The notes beneath the pieces were generated by a model, which saw nothing but the letters and a program-made list of their open reading frames with translations, searched no databases and was not told the origin of the DNA. A DNA stretch of 64,000 nucleotides from Streptomyces californicus (lineage in GTDB: Bacteria; Actinomycetota; Actinomycetes; Streptomycetales; Streptomycetaceae): contig NZ_JNZZ01000008.1 in assembly GCF_000717645.1 (NCBI RefSeq), positions 124,001 to 188,000 on the forward strand, written 5' to 3'. This document shows positions 50,227 to 58,893 of this stretch, piece after piece; position 1 is the stretch's first letter; each line of letters begins with the position of its first letter. The position numbers and the translations under genes were made by a program.

Positions 50227-51402
50227 TCAGTGCAGCGTCTTCAGCATCTCCGCGGCGAACGGGGTGATGTCTCCGGTGCGCCCGTTCAGGGTCTTCGCCG
50301 CCCACGCGGGGTCGGCGATCAGCGCCCGGCCGACGGCGACCATGTCGAACTCGTCGCGCTCCATCCGGTCCAGCAGTTGCTCGATGCCGGTGACGTTCGA
50401 GTCATTGCCCTGGAAGGCGCTGAAGAAGTCGCCGTCCAGCCCGACCGAGCCCACGGTGAGGGTGGGCCGGCCGCTGATCTTCTTGACCCAGCCCGCCAGG
50501 TTCAGGTCGGAGCCCTCGAACTCCGGCAGCCAGTAGCGGCGGGTGGACGCGTGGAACACGTCGACACCGGCCTCGGCCAGCGGGGTGATCAGGTCGTCCA
50601 GCTCCTGCGGGGTCGCCGCGAGCTTCGCCTCGTACGCGTCGGCCTTCCACTGGGACATACGGAAGAAGAGGGGGAAGGCGTCGGACACGGCGGCGCGGCA
50701 GGCGGCCACGATCTCGGCCGCGAAGCGGGTGCGGGCGACCAGGTCGCCACCGTAGGCGTCGGTGCGGCGGTTGGTGCCGGACCACAGGAACTGGTCGATC
50801 AAGTAGCCGTGGGCGCCGTGCAGTTCGGCGCCGTCGAAGCCGAGGCGTTCGGCGGCGGCCGCGGCGTCGGCGAAGGCGGCGATGACGTCGTCGAGGTCCT
50901 TCTGCGTCATGGCGCGCCCCTTGGCCTCGCCGTTCAGCGCCACGCCCGAGGGGCCCACCGGCTCGGCCTCCGGGACCGGCCCGGCGCCTTCGGCGCGGGT
51001 GACGCCCACGTGCCACAGCTGGGGGATGATCGCGCCGCCCACGCGGTGCACGGAGTCCGCCACGTGCGCCCAGCCGTCGAGGGCCGCCTCGCCGTGGAAG
51101 CGCGGGACCCGGTAGCTGGTGCCCGCCGAGTCGTGGTCGACGTAGGTGCCCTCGGTGATGATCAGGCCGACGTCGGCGGCGGCCCGCCGGGTGTAGTAGT
51201 CCGCCACGTCCTGCCCGGGGACGCCGTCGGGGGAGAACTGCCGGGTCATGGGGGCCATCGCGATCCGGTTGCGGGCGGTGAGCCCCCGGACCGAGAACGG
51301 GCGGGAGAGCGCGTCGGCGGCGCGGGCCGCGGCACCCTCGGCGGGGCGGGCGGGGGCCGGCACGCCTGCCGTGGCGGTGCCTTCCGTGGTCGTGTCAGTC
51401 AC
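50227..51402 (-). CDS. NADH:flavin oxidoreductase (Old Yellow Enzyme family)
   Basis: The 391-residue protein is an OYE-type TIM barrel with FMN: ARNRIAMAPMTRQFSPDGVP, ADVGLIITEGTYVDHDS, LWHVGVTR, GFDGAELHGAHGYLIDQFLW, SGTNRRTDAYGG and the C-terminal phosphate loop DMVAVGRALIADPAWAAK. OYEs reduce activated alkenes with NAD(P)H. The first 35 residues are low complexity. The GTG start at 51402 has AGGA at 8 nt. The upstream gap to 51807 is made of repeats. Confidence 0.93.
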   Translation of the reverse strand: MTDTTTEGTATAGVPAPARPAEGAAARAADALSRPFSVRGLTARNRIAMAPMTRQFSPDGVPGQDVADYYTRRAAADVGLIITEGTYVDHDSAGTSYRVPRFHGEAALDGWAHVADSVHRVGGAIIPQLWHVGVTRAEGAGPVPEAEPVGPSGVALNGEAKGRAMTQKDLDDVIAAFADAAAAAERLGFDGAELHGAHGYLIDQFLWSGTNRRTDAYGGDLVARTRFAAEIVAACRAAVSDAFPLFFRMSQWKADAYEAKLAATPQELDDLITPLAEAGVDVFHASTRRYWLPEFEGSDLNLAGWVKKISGRPTLTVGSVGLDGDFFSAFQGNDSNVTGIEQLLDRMERDEFDMVAVGRALIADPAWAAKTLNGRTGDITPFAAEMLKTLH

Positions 51403-51424
51403 GTCGCTGTCCTGTCGGTAGCCG

Positions 51425-51836
51425 GTTGTCCGTGGCCGGACCCCGTATCCGGCCGTCCGGGTACGGGTCCGGATCCGGGGGCCCGTGCCCGGCCGTACGT
51501 TGTCCGTGGCCGGGAGCCGGGCGTCCGTATCCGGGAGGTCCGTATCCGGAGAGTCCGTTCCGGGGGTCCGTGTCCGGGTGTCCACCGGGCCCCAACGCGT
51601 CCGGACCGCGCCTCCATCCCGGGAGCCGCCCGGGACCGGGTAAAGGGTGGGCAAAAGATGGAGGCTACCTCCGGTGCTGTTGAGGGGCCGCCCCGGCCTC
51701 ACCGGAGCCGGCCGCCCACGTTCGCCTCCCCGGGCCTCACCGGAGCCGGCCCCCTGGACGGCGCGGTTCCCGCCGGGCCGGCCCCGTCACCCGCCGGGCC
51801 GGCCCCGTCACCCGGCGGGGGTGGCGAACGTGGGCG
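51425..51836. repeat. Repeat-rich gap with long inverted repeat at the 3' end of the AbiEii-like gene
   Basis: From 51425 to 51600, GTCCG(T)ATCCGG-type units recur. CCTCACCGGAGCCGGCC occurs twice (near 51697 and 51737) and CCGCCGGGCCGGCCCCGTCA twice (near 51770 and 51791). A perfect 14-bp inverted pair, CGCCCACGTTCGCC at 51713-51726 and its inverse at 51823-51836 (inside the gene's final codons), could form a large terminator. No gene is visible. Confidence 0.65.
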
Positions 51837-52926
51837 CGAGCGCCGTCCGCAGCCGCCCGGCGAACTCCGCCTCCCGGCCGGCGAACCGCGGGTACTCCCC
51901 GGCGAAGTGGTGCCACTCCACCGAGGCCAGCGCCGTGTCCAGATCCCCGCCCTCCACCCGCGTGCGCCCGTACTCCGGCCACTCGTCGCTCAGCCGGAAC
52001 ACCTCCTGGAACAGGGCGTCGGGGAGCGGGTGGCGTTCCGCGAGGAGGGTCGCGTCGTAGAGGTCCTTGCCCTGCGCGTACATGTCGCTGATCAGCCACA
52101 TCACCTTCCAGGCCAGGGAGAGCGCCGGGGTGGCCGCGTACAGGACGCCGCCGGCCGGCAGGGTGATCCGTTCGGGCGGCTCGGGGAGCCGCTCGCCGAA
52201 CACGAAGTCCAGCTGCACCCAGCCGCCCGGGGTCCCGGGGGCCTCCCAGGGCAGCATCATGCGGCGGCCCGGCACCCGTTCGTACGTCCAGATGTCCTCG
52301 CACACGGCCCCGGCGGCGCTGATCCGCACACCGTCCCCGCCCTGCGCGGCCCGCGCCTCGGCCGCCTCCGCGACTCCGGTCAGCAGACCCGAGGTCCGCT
52401 CCTCCTCCATCCGCCAGGACGCAGGGGCGACCACGAAGTCCAGGTCACCGGGCTCGCGCGCCTCCTCGCCGAACCACAGCGCCATCAGCACGCTCCCGCG
52501 CAGCACCAGCGCCTCGGCCCACGGGGACGCGGCCACGCCGTCCCGTACGGCGGCGAGCGCCGAGGCCCGCGCGGTCTGCCAGGCCCGGGTCGCGGCGGGG
52601 GAGGGGAAGACCGGGTCGGAGGCGCGGAAGGCGTTCGGGAACTGCTTGAGCGCCGGGTCGAAGACGGTGCGCTGGACGGCTTCGTCGTCCAGCACCCGGA
52701 GCATCGTCCCGGGGACGTCGAGGAAGCGGCGGCGCACGTCATTCCGGTCCCGGGCGGGCGCAGTGGTCCCGGCCTCGACGACGGGCGCGGGGGCGGCGGT
52801 CCCGGCCCCGGCTCCGGGCGCGGGCGCGGCGGGCGGGGCTCCCGTGGCGGCCGCGGGCGTGACGGGCCCGGCGGCTCCGGGCGCGGGTGCCTCCTTGGAG
52901 AACGGCGGTCGGTCTTCGGTGCTCAT
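51808..52926 (-). CDS. Nucleotidyltransferase, AbiEii/AbiGii toxin family
   Basis: The 372-residue protein has the nucleotidyltransferase core: ALVLRGSVLMALWFGEEARE followed by GDLDFVVAP, with the expected GS and DxD motifs. The AbiEii-like continuation is VQLDFVFGERLPEPPERITL and ALSLAWKVMWLISDMYAQGKDLYD, ending in long helices. Residues 1-65 are a Pro/Ala-rich extension. AbiEii-type enzymes add nucleotides, often to tRNA, and act as toxins in phage defence, but no AbiEi antitoxin lies here. The start overlaps the previous stop (ATGA), so it is coupled to two small upstream genes. Confidence 0.85.
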   Translation of the reverse strand: MSTEDRPPFSKEAPAPGAAGPVTPAAATGAPPAAPAPGAGAGTAAPAPVVEAGTTAPARDRNDVRRRFLDVPGTMLRVLDDEAVQRTVFDPALKQFPNAFRASDPVFPSPAATRAWQTARASALAAVRDGVAASPWAEALVLRGSVLMALWFGEEAREPGDLDFVVAPASWRMEEERTSGLLTGVAEAAEARAAQGGDGVRISAAGAVCEDIWTYERVPGRRMMLPWEAPGTPGGWVQLDFVFGERLPEPPERITLPAGGVLYAATPALSLAWKVMWLISDMYAQGKDLYDATLLAERHPLPDALFQEVFRLSDEWPEYGRTRVEGGDLDTALASVEWHHFAGEYPRFAGREAEFAGRLRTALAPTFATPAG

Positions 52927-53312
52927 GCTGCTCCCAGCCATCCTTCGTCCAGCTCCGGACCGCTGTCCAGGAGCACGTACTCCCGCTCCACGTCGACGAC
53001 GTCGTACGCCGCCAGCTCCGCGAGGAGCGCGTCCAGCATCAGGGCCGCGCGCCGGTCGCCCGTACGGTGGCAGCGCTGGGTGACGAAGCGCTCCTCCCGG
53101 CCGTCCGCCCGCACCCGGCGCGCGTTCCACGAGACGTGCGCCCCGTGTCGTTCGGCCACCGTGACGAGCCCGGCCCGGTCACCCCGCTCCGGGTCGAGCA
53201 GCAGCTTCACGTGATGCTCGAAGTGCCGTGCACCGTACGGGTGTCGAGCGTCCGGCACGTCGATGTCGTCCCGGGGGACCTCCACCGCCCAGGGCGCGCA
53301 CTCGACCTTCAC
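52923..53312 (-). CDS. Conserved hypothetical, C-terminal half of a duplicated-domain protein
   Basis: The 129-residue product starts at a GTG overlapping the stop of the upstream gene (GTGA) and ends overlapping the AbiEii-like gene (ATGA). It contains HFEHHVKLLLDPERGDRAGL, ERHGAHVSWNARRVRADGRE and VDVEREYVLLDSGPELDEGW. The opening YE/FExHxxxLL pattern repeats that of the upstream small protein (YESHLTVLCEGDELSRL). The sequence just before this start, in this frame, reads DGFAVSRVKVECAPW, which looks like genuine protein. A single frameshift near 53330-53345 may therefore have split one gene in two. Confidence 0.7.
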   Translation of the reverse strand: MKVECAPWAVEVPRDDIDVPDARHPYGARHFEHHVKLLLDPERGDRAGLVTVAERHGAHVSWNARRVRADGREERFVTQRCHRTGDRRAALMLDALLAELAAYDVVDVEREYVLLDSGPELDEGWLGAA

Positions 53313-53545
53313 GCGGGAGACGGCGAACCCGTCCCGGCCAGGGCGTCCCCGGCCGCACGGACGGCGGCCAGCTCGTCCTCGTAGGACGGCCGGCTCCCGC
53401 GCAGCGTCAGCATCGGCTGGGAGGCGGTGCGTCCCCGCGCCAGCGCGATGTGGGTGAACTTCACGTCGGGTCTGCGGGCCGCCCAGCGCTCCAGCCTGCT
53501 CAGTTCGTCGCCCTCGCACAGCACGGTCAGATGGCTCTCGTACAC
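53309..53545 (-). CDS. Conserved hypothetical, N-terminal half of a duplicated-domain protein
   Basis: The 78-residue product begins MYESHLTVLCEGDELSRLER and continues RRPDVKFTHIALARGRTASQ, then PMLTLRGS. Its last ten residues (AGTGSPSPA) look unlike the rest, whereas the neighbouring frame there gives DGFAVSRVKVE, continuing into the next gene. Either two coupled genes or one frameshifted gene. It heads the operon that ends with the AbiEii-like nucleotidyltransferase. The 318-bp region upstream holds repeats only. Confidence 0.65.
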   Translation of the reverse strand: MYESHLTVLCEGDELSRLERWAARRPDVKFTHIALARGRTASQPMLTLRGSRPSYEDELAAVRAAGDALAGTGSPSPA

Positions 53546-53619
53546 CGGGACAGCATGCCGCAGCGCGCGTCGAACGGGCGCGCGTATTTACGAGGGCCGG
53601 GGCCGGGGCCGGGGCGGAG

Positions 53620-53745
53620 CGCGAGCAAGCGCGGGGCGCGACAGACGATGCGCGATGGGCGGCGCGGGACGCGTACGGGCGATGCGCGACAGGCGGTGCG
53701 CGGCGGGCGGGGCGCGGCGCGAGATGCGCACGCCCGGGGGACGCG
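53620..53745. repeat. Degenerate GATGCGCGA(T/C)(G/A)GGCGGTGCG repeats
   Basis: In the 318-bp gap between divergent genes (53546-53863), GATGCGCGATGGGCGG, GATGCGCGACAGGCGG and related GCGCGA units recur. No gene; a promoter for the right-hand gene should lie near 53800. Confidence 0.55.
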
Positions 53746-53863
53746 CACGCCGGGTGTGATCGTTCCGTGACCTCAACCGCCCGTCCGGACCGATGACTTC
53801 GCCGCCCGATCGCGGTCATGACTGCGACACCCACGGACGTGAACCCGGACCAGGAAGGCCCTC

Positions 53864-54580
53864 ATGAACCGGACACTCGACGACCGCCCCCGGACGCCCG
53901 ACGCGCCCGCCCCCGTGCTCGGCGCCCGCCCGCCGGCCGCCCGTACCGCCTCCGCCGTCCCCCGGCCCGCCGGACGGGCGCTTCTGGCCGGAGCGGTCGT
54001 CGCCGGTCCGCTCTTCCTCGCGGCGGGGGTCGCGCAGGGCGTCACGCGGGAGGGCTTCGACTTCACGCGGCACGCGATCAGCCAGCTCGCGCTGGGGGAC
54101 GCGGGCGGACTCCAGACGGTGAACTTCGTCGTCGCGGGCGTCCTGCTGCTGGCCGGGGCCGCAGGGTTGCGCACCGTGCTCCGGGGCGGGCCGGGCGCGA
54201 CATGGGGGCCCGCGCTGATCGCGGTGTTCGGCGCTTCGTTCGTCGCGGCGGCGGCGTTCCCCGCCGACCCCGGGGCGGGCTTCCCGGCCGGGGCGCCCGA
54301 GGCGGTCACGATGAGCCCGCACGGCACCGTGCACATGGCTGCCGGCATGGTCGGCTACCTGGCGCTGTGCGCGGCGCTCGCCGTCCTGGTCCGCCCCCTC
54401 GCGGCCCGGGGCCACCGTACGTGGGCCCTGGCCTCCCGCCTCGTCCCGGTCGCGGTCCTCGCCGGCTTCCTGTCCTCCGCCGCTTCGGTCCCGGCCTTCA
54501 CGGCAGGCGCCGGCCTCGGCCTCTGCTGGCTGGCGGCCGTGGCCGGCCGGCTGCTCGCCGACGTACGGCAGAACGCCTGA
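53864..54580 (+). CDS. DUF998 membrane protein
   Basis: The 238-residue protein has six membrane segments after a Pro-rich cytosolic start. DUF998 features are FTRHAISQLALGDAGGLQTV following the first segment, and the later FPADPGAGFPAG and HGTVHMAAGM motifs. Function unknown. The ATG has AGGAAGG at 6 nt. It stands alone. Confidence 0.92.
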   Translation: MNRTLDDRPRTPDAPAPVLGARPPAARTASAVPRPAGRALLAGAVVAGPLFLAAGVAQGVTREGFDFTRHAISQLALGDAGGLQTVNFVVAGVLLLAGAAGLRTVLRGGPGATWGPALIAVFGASFVAAAAFPADPGAGFPAGAPEAVTMSPHGTVHMAAGMVGYLALCAALAVLVRPLAARGHRTWALASRLVPVAVLAGFLSSAASVPAFTAGAGLGLCWLAAVAGRLLADVRQNA

Positions 54581-54754
54581 CACGGGGCGTCCGGCGGCCG
54601 TTGTCAGACCCCTGGGGAAGACTCTTCCGTACGGCCGCACCCGCACATCGCGGTCCGTGGTTCACCGCGCGCCGCCCATCGCACGTCAGGTGCGCCGCGA
54701 TCCGGCGCACTCCCCCCTTTCGCACATTCCACCTCGCCACAGACGGGACACCCC

Positions 54755-54967
54755 ATGACCGACGCCGTGAAGGGCCCTGCCAGCTACTTCCCCTCCATCG
54801 AGAAGAAGTACGGCCGCCCGGTCTCCGAGTGGAAGGGCCTCATCCGCTCCTCCGACCTGACCAAGCACATGGAGCTCGTCGCCTGGCTCAAGTCCGAGCA
54901 CGGCCTGGGCCACGGGCACGCCAACGCGCTGGTCGCGCACACCCTCGCCGAGGACCGGACCGCCTGA
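54755..54967 (+). CDS. DUF4287 protein
   Basis: The 70-residue protein matches DUF4287 along its whole length: YFPSIEKKYGRPVSEWKGLI, then LVAWLKSEHGLGHGHANALV. These small helical proteins carry a HGxGHGHAN-like motif and have no known function. The upstream sequence GGGACACCCC lacks a strong ribosome site. Confidence 0.92.
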   Translation: MTDAVKGPASYFPSIEKKYGRPVSEWKGLIRSSDLTKHMELVAWLKSEHGLGHGHANALVAHTLAEDRTA

Positions 54968-55250
54968 GCGGCGGCAGCCCGCCCCGGCCCGGTGGGTCCG
55001 CCGCGCCCGGCCCGGTGGGTCCGCAGCCCGCCCCTGGCCCCGGCCCGGTGGGTCCGCCGCCGCCCCGCCTCGTCAGGTCCGTCTCCGGCCCACCCCGAAG
55101 GGCCCGCCCCCTCCGTCGTGGAAGGGCGACGTTTGTCGCCGCTTGCCCGCAGAAATGTCCGCGATCGGTAACCGAGGGATCCTCCGCGGGCCCGCGGCTG
55201 TCTGGAGGGGTGCACGGCATCGGCGGGAACGGGACAAGGGGCGGGCGGAC
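54968..55250. other. Gap with GGCCCGGTGGGTCCG direct repeats
   Basis: GGCCCGGTGGGTCCG(C/G) occurs three times (near 54987, 55011 and 55041). The rest probably holds the promoter of the deacetylase gene. No gene seen. Confidence 0.55.
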
Positions 55251-56024
55251 ATGGCGAAGCACAAGGGACGGGCCTGGCACAGCAAGATGTTCGCCGCGGC
55301 GATCGGTGTCACGGCGCTGGCCGCGGCCGCCTCGATGTGGACCGCCCAGGCCGACACCACCGCCGGCGGGCCGCAGGGCGCGGCCTCCTCGCCGGCCGCC
55401 GCGAAGCGGCCCGTGCAGAAGGTGGCGGCCGACATCGCGCACGCCTCGGAGAGCGGGCCCGAGGGCGTCAACATCACCATCGACGACGGGCCGGACCCGG
55501 TCTGGACCCCGCAGGTGCTGCGCCTGCTGAAGGACGAGGGCGTGAAGGCCACCTTCTGCATGGTCGGCACCCAGGCGCAGGCGTACCCGGACCTGGTCAA
55601 GAAGGTCGTGGCGGACGGCCACCGGCTGTGCAACCACACCGTCTCGCACGACACCGCCATGGACACCAAGTCCGAGGCGTACCAGTCGCAGCAGATCCTC
55701 GACGCGGAGCGCATGATCGTGAAGGCGTCCGGGGGCGTCCGGTCGCAGTACTACCGGGCCCCGGGCGGCGCGTTCACCCCGTACAGCCGGCAGCTCGCCG
55801 CCTCGCACGGGATGCGTCCGCTGGGCTGGAACGTCGACACCAAGGACTTCGAGCACCCGGGCGCGGACGCGATGGTCGCCACCGTCAAGCGCGAGATCGC
55901 CAACGGGCCGACCGTCCTCTTCCACGACGCGGGCGGCGAGCGTTCCCAGACCCTGTCCGCACTGCGCGAGGTCCTGCCCTGGCTGAGGGAGCAGGGTCAC
56001 ACCTTCGGCTTCCCGGTGCGCTGA
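55251..56024 (+). CDS. Polysaccharide deacetylase (NodB domain), membrane-anchored or secreted
   Basis: The 257-residue protein has an N-terminal signal or anchor (KMFAAAIGVTALAAAASMWT) and a NodB domain. All five catalytic motifs are present: TIDDGPDPVW, CNHTVSHD (two metal His), YYRAPGGAF, LGWNVDTKDF and TVLFHDAGG. It removes acetyl groups from peptidoglycan, chitin or another polysaccharide with a divalent metal. The ATG at 55251 has AAGGGG upstream; the frame is open earlier but reads through low-complexity sequence. Confidence 0.94.
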   Translation: MAKHKGRAWHSKMFAAAIGVTALAAAASMWTAQADTTAGGPQGAASSPAAAKRPVQKVAADIAHASESGPEGVNITIDDGPDPVWTPQVLRLLKDEGVKATFCMVGTQAQAYPDLVKKVVADGHRLCNHTVSHDTAMDTKSEAYQSQQILDAERMIVKASGGVRSQYYRAPGGAFTPYSRQLAASHGMRPLGWNVDTKDFEHPGADAMVATVKREIANGPTVLFHDAGGERSQTLSALREVLPWLREQGHTFGFPVR

Positions 56025-56086
56025 GACGGGCCCCCACCAGTAGAGTGCGATGCTTGTTCGATTCGCAGCGAGGTGGGGGACGACCG

Positions 56087-56608
56087 GTGGACACACAACT
56101 GAGAGACGTGGCACAGGGGTTGGCGCGGCTGCTGTGGCGCGAGCACACCGTGTACCGGGAGCGGTCCGGAGGCGTGGTCATCCGGGGGGAACACGTACGC
56201 CGGTGGATCAGCCTCGCCCCGTCGGGCGGCCGGGACGAGGTCCTGGTCCGCGCGGGGCGCATCCTGGACGGCGGTACGACCGCGCCCGCGCGGTCCGAGG
56301 CCGTGGTGTCCCTCTCAGCCGGTACGACCGTGCTCGCCGCGACCTGCAGGCGCCTGCTGGCCGAAGCGGCGGCCGACGCACTGGGGGCGGCGGGGGGTGA
56401 GGCGTCCGGCGGGAGCGAGCGCCCCCGGAAGACCCGTCGGAACCGGAAGGACCGGAAGGACCGTGGGCCCCACGACACCGCTCCGGCGAGGGACCGGAAG
56501 GGGCGCGCCCGCAAGGAGCGGCACACCGGGTTCAGCTCGTGGGTGATCCTCCTCAGCGTGGTGGGCCTGGTCGGCCTGTACGCCTACAGCGCCGCGCAGC
56601 ACGCCTGA
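56087..56608 (+). CDS. Hypothetical tail-anchored membrane protein
   Basis: The 173-residue protein has a soluble N-terminal domain of about 90 residues (GLARLLWREHTVYRERSGGV, then RRWISLAPSGGRDEVLVRAG), a very basic Lys/Arg linker (KTRRNRKDRKDRGPHDTAPA) and one C-terminal membrane segment (SSWVILLSVVGLVGLYAYSA). No family recognised. The GTG follows GGGGGA at 6 nt. It lies 62 bp after the deacetylase gene and may be co-transcribed. Confidence 0.7.
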   Translation: MDTQLRDVAQGLARLLWREHTVYRERSGGVVIRGEHVRRWISLAPSGGRDEVLVRAGRILDGGTTAPARSEAVVSLSAGTTVLAATCRRLLAEAAADALGAAGGEASGGSERPRKTRRNRKDRKDRGPHDTAPARDRKGRARKERHTGFSSWVILLSVVGLVGLYAYSAAQHA

Positions 56609-56670
56609 GCCGAGGCCTCACGCAGTCCGCCGCCCGGCCGGCGGCCGTGCGGAGGTCGGCCCGTCACCCC

Positions 56671-56988
56671 CTACTGCGTCGCGTCGCAGCTCTTGCAACG
56701 GCTCACGGCCGTACGGCCGGTGTTGCCCTCGGTGGCCCGGAGCGGAAGGGAGGGTGCGAGCCGGCGCCACGCCCCGGAGGACGGGGCGGGCACCCAGCCG
56801 TAGACGGGCGGCCGGATGTCGGACGGGATGATGTGCTGGCAGCCGGGGAGGTGGGCCAGGCCGCTGGAGTGGATGATGATCGAGGCCGGCGGCCAGTCGC
56901 TCCAGCCGTCGGCGGGTGCGCCGACGCGGGAGGCGGGCGGGGCGCAGTCCGCGCAGTTGTGCATCTCGTGGCGTTCGCAGTACAGCAT
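56671..56988 (-). CDS. Small Cys-rich hypothetical protein
   Basis: The 105-residue protein has CERHEMHNCADCAPP at the N-terminus and CKSC at the C-terminus, likely a zinc site. Its middle has GLAHLPGCQHIIPSDIRPPV. The NCADCA motif is shared with the small protein at 43828-44034. Start uncertain: ATG 56988 or GTG 56997. Confidence 0.65.
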   Translation of the reverse strand: MLYCERHEMHNCADCAPPASRVGAPADGWSDWPPASIIIHSSGLAHLPGCQHIIPSDIRPPVYGWVPAPSSGAWRRLAPSLPLRATEGNTGRTAVSRCKSCDATQ

Positions 56989-57047
56989 GGGGCTCACCCT
57001 GCCGGACCGCGCGGCCCGGCCCGTCGGATTCGGGCCATTTTCGCCCC

Positions 57048-57464
57048 TTACGGAGAGGTGTCGCCCGCGCGGGCCTCATGCAGCGCGAGGAGTTCCGCCA
57101 GATCCTCGTCCACCATGACCCGGGCGAGCCGGCCGGCGGCCGCCACGACCTTCGGCCAGCCCGCGGCGCGCAGGTACGCCGCGTCGGTCTCCTCCGGAAC
57201 CTCCGCCTCGACGGCCGCGATCGCGCGGCCGAGCTGCCGCATCAACGCGACCTCCTCCTCGGTGCGCAGGCCGATGCCGAGGTACCGCTCCGGATGGTCG
57301 GCGTCGCAGAAGTCGTCGTACAGAACGTGGAAGATGTGGTCCAGGTTCTCGAAGGTGGCCGGATCGAGCCATACGTCGTGCTGCCAGGGCGGATGGGCGA
57401 GCGCCAGCACCGCCGGTACGAGGTGCGTCCGCACGCGTGCGGTGATCAGTCCGAGGTCGTCCAC
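57048..57464 (-). CDS. SCO4402-like conserved protein
   Basis: The 138-residue soluble protein has Trp/Asp-rich PPWQHDVWLDPATFENLDHI, FHVLYDDFCDADHPERYLGI and a helical C-terminus with AAVEAEVPEETDAAYLRAAG. It resembles Streptomyces proteins annotated as the SCO4402 family, function unknown. The GTG at 57464 follows AGGAT. Confidence 0.72.
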   Translation of the reverse strand: MDDLGLITARVRTHLVPAVLALAHPPWQHDVWLDPATFENLDHIFHVLYDDFCDADHPERYLGIGLRTEEEVALMRQLGRAIAAVEAEVPEETDAAYLRAAGWPKVVAAAGRLARVMVDEDLAELLALHEARAGDTSP

Positions 57465-57649
57465 CGGGGGATCCTAGGGGCGCCGGACGCACACCGCGAC
57501 CGACTTCCCGCGTACGGTGCACACGTCGAGCGACACGTACAAGGCACTGCGCCACCAGGGGGATTGGCCCGTGGTGGAGCACCGGCAGACGTTCCACCGG
57601 GCCTCGGCGACGGCCCGCCGATCCCCTCGGATTCCCTCGGAGGCAGGGC

Positions 57650-58531
57650 ATGAGCGCGATGACGCACCCCGGCGACGCAGCCGGCGAGGTGTCCGGACCC
57701 CTCATCGGGGCCGACCGGCTGGCCGCCCGGATCGGGGACGGCACGGTCCTCTTCGACGCCTCCGTCGGCGCCCACCGCGGCGGGGGCGTCCGCATCCCCG
57801 GAGCCCGGCCCTTCGACCTCGACGGGGAACTGTCCGACCACACCTCCGCCGTGCCGCACACCATGCCCGACGCGCGGCGGTTCACCGAGGCGCTGCGCGC
57901 GCTCGGCGTGCACGACACCGACACGGTGGTCGTCTACGACGCCCAGGGCGTCTACTCCAGCGCCCGCGCCTGGTGGATGCTGCGCGCGATGGGCTTCGAC
58001 CGGGTCGCCGTCCTCGACGGCGGCCTGCCCGCCTGGATCGCCGCGGGCCACCCGGTCGAGCGGTCGCCCGCCGCGTACGACGGCCTGCCCGGCACCTTCA
58101 CGGCCCGGCCCCGCCCGGGGCTGATCGTGGACGCGGACACGGTCGCCGCCGCCCTCGCCGACCCGGCCGCGGCCGTCCTGGACGCACGCAGCGCGGGGCG
58201 GTACGCCGGAACCGCGCCCGAGCCGCGTCCGGGGCTGCGCGGCGGCCACATGCCGGGCGCCGCCGGCCTCCCCTTCGGGGAGCTGCAACGCGACGGCGGC
58301 GCCATGCGGCCGGCCCGCGAGCTGCGTACGGCGTTCGAGGCGGCGGCCGAGGGCCGCGAGCGGCTGTACTTCAGCTGTGGCTCCGGGGTCACCGCCTGCG
58401 TTCTCGCGCTGGGGGCGACCCTGGCCGGTTACGACGACCTCGCCGTGTACGACGGCTCGTGGAGCGAGTGGGGCCTCCCCGGCGACCGGCCGGTGGTCAC
58501 AGGCGACGCCCGCGTACAGAACGGCGGGTGA
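57650..58531 (+). CDS. Two-domain sulfurtransferase (rhodanese / 3-mercaptopyruvate type)
   Basis: The 293-residue protein has two rhodanese domains (about residues 18-135 and 160-288). The second carries the active-site loop FSCGSGVTACVLAL with catalytic Cys; CG(S/T)G(V/T)T is typical of 3-mercaptopyruvate sulfurtransferases. Domain markers include RIPGARPFDLDGELSD, VVVYDAQGVYSSARAWWML and RGGHMPGAAGLPFGEL. It moves sulfur to thiol acceptors. The ATG has GGAGG upstream at good distance. Confidence 0.94.
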   Translation: MSAMTHPGDAAGEVSGPLIGADRLAARIGDGTVLFDASVGAHRGGGVRIPGARPFDLDGELSDHTSAVPHTMPDARRFTEALRALGVHDTDTVVVYDAQGVYSSARAWWMLRAMGFDRVAVLDGGLPAWIAAGHPVERSPAAYDGLPGTFTARPRPGLIVDADTVAAALADPAAAVLDARSAGRYAGTAPEPRPGLRGGHMPGAAGLPFGELQRDGGAMRPARELRTAFEAAAEGRERLYFSCGSGVTACVLALGATLAGYDDLAVYDGSWSEWGLPGDRPVVTGDARVQNGG

Positions 58532-58893
58532 CCCGCGCGCACAACGCGGCGGCCGGTTGCCATCTGCCGGTGTTGGCTGGTCGACGCAGCGGATGGTGGT
58601 GGCCGGCGGGCGAGGCCGTGGGCGACTACCCGGGTGACACGGCCCGCCCCTGCCGGCCCTCGGCGTCCTGTCGCCGTAATCCCTCCCTCGGGGTTCCCCT
58701 AGGAGGCGAAGGGGTCCTTGAGTGGCGCGGGGGTGTCTCCCCACGCGTACTCCAGGCCGCCGACGAGCTGGAACAGGGCATCACGGACCGCTCGTTCCTT
58801 GACATGTGCCCGGGACTTCGCCTCGCGCCCTCTTCGCTTGTTCAGGAGCGGTTCGTCTCCCCTCGGCGGGACGGTGAGCAGCCTTCCGGTCGG
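58532..58893. other. 362-bp gap, no gene seen
   Basis: A G/C-run hairpin occurs near 58690-58720 (CGGGGTTCCCCTAGG and AAGGGGTCC). Otherwise I see neither conserved motif nor convincing gene. It separates convergent genes. Confidence 0.5.

Noticed and set aside
51808..52926. Complete AbiE phage-defence system
   Set aside because: Only the AbiEii-like nucleotidyltransferase is present; no AbiEi-type HTH antitoxin lies next to it.
50143..53214. Open frame of 1023 codons on the plus strand
   Set aside because: It is antisense to the Old Yellow Enzyme and AbiEii-like genes, both of which have clear motifs; this frame has none.
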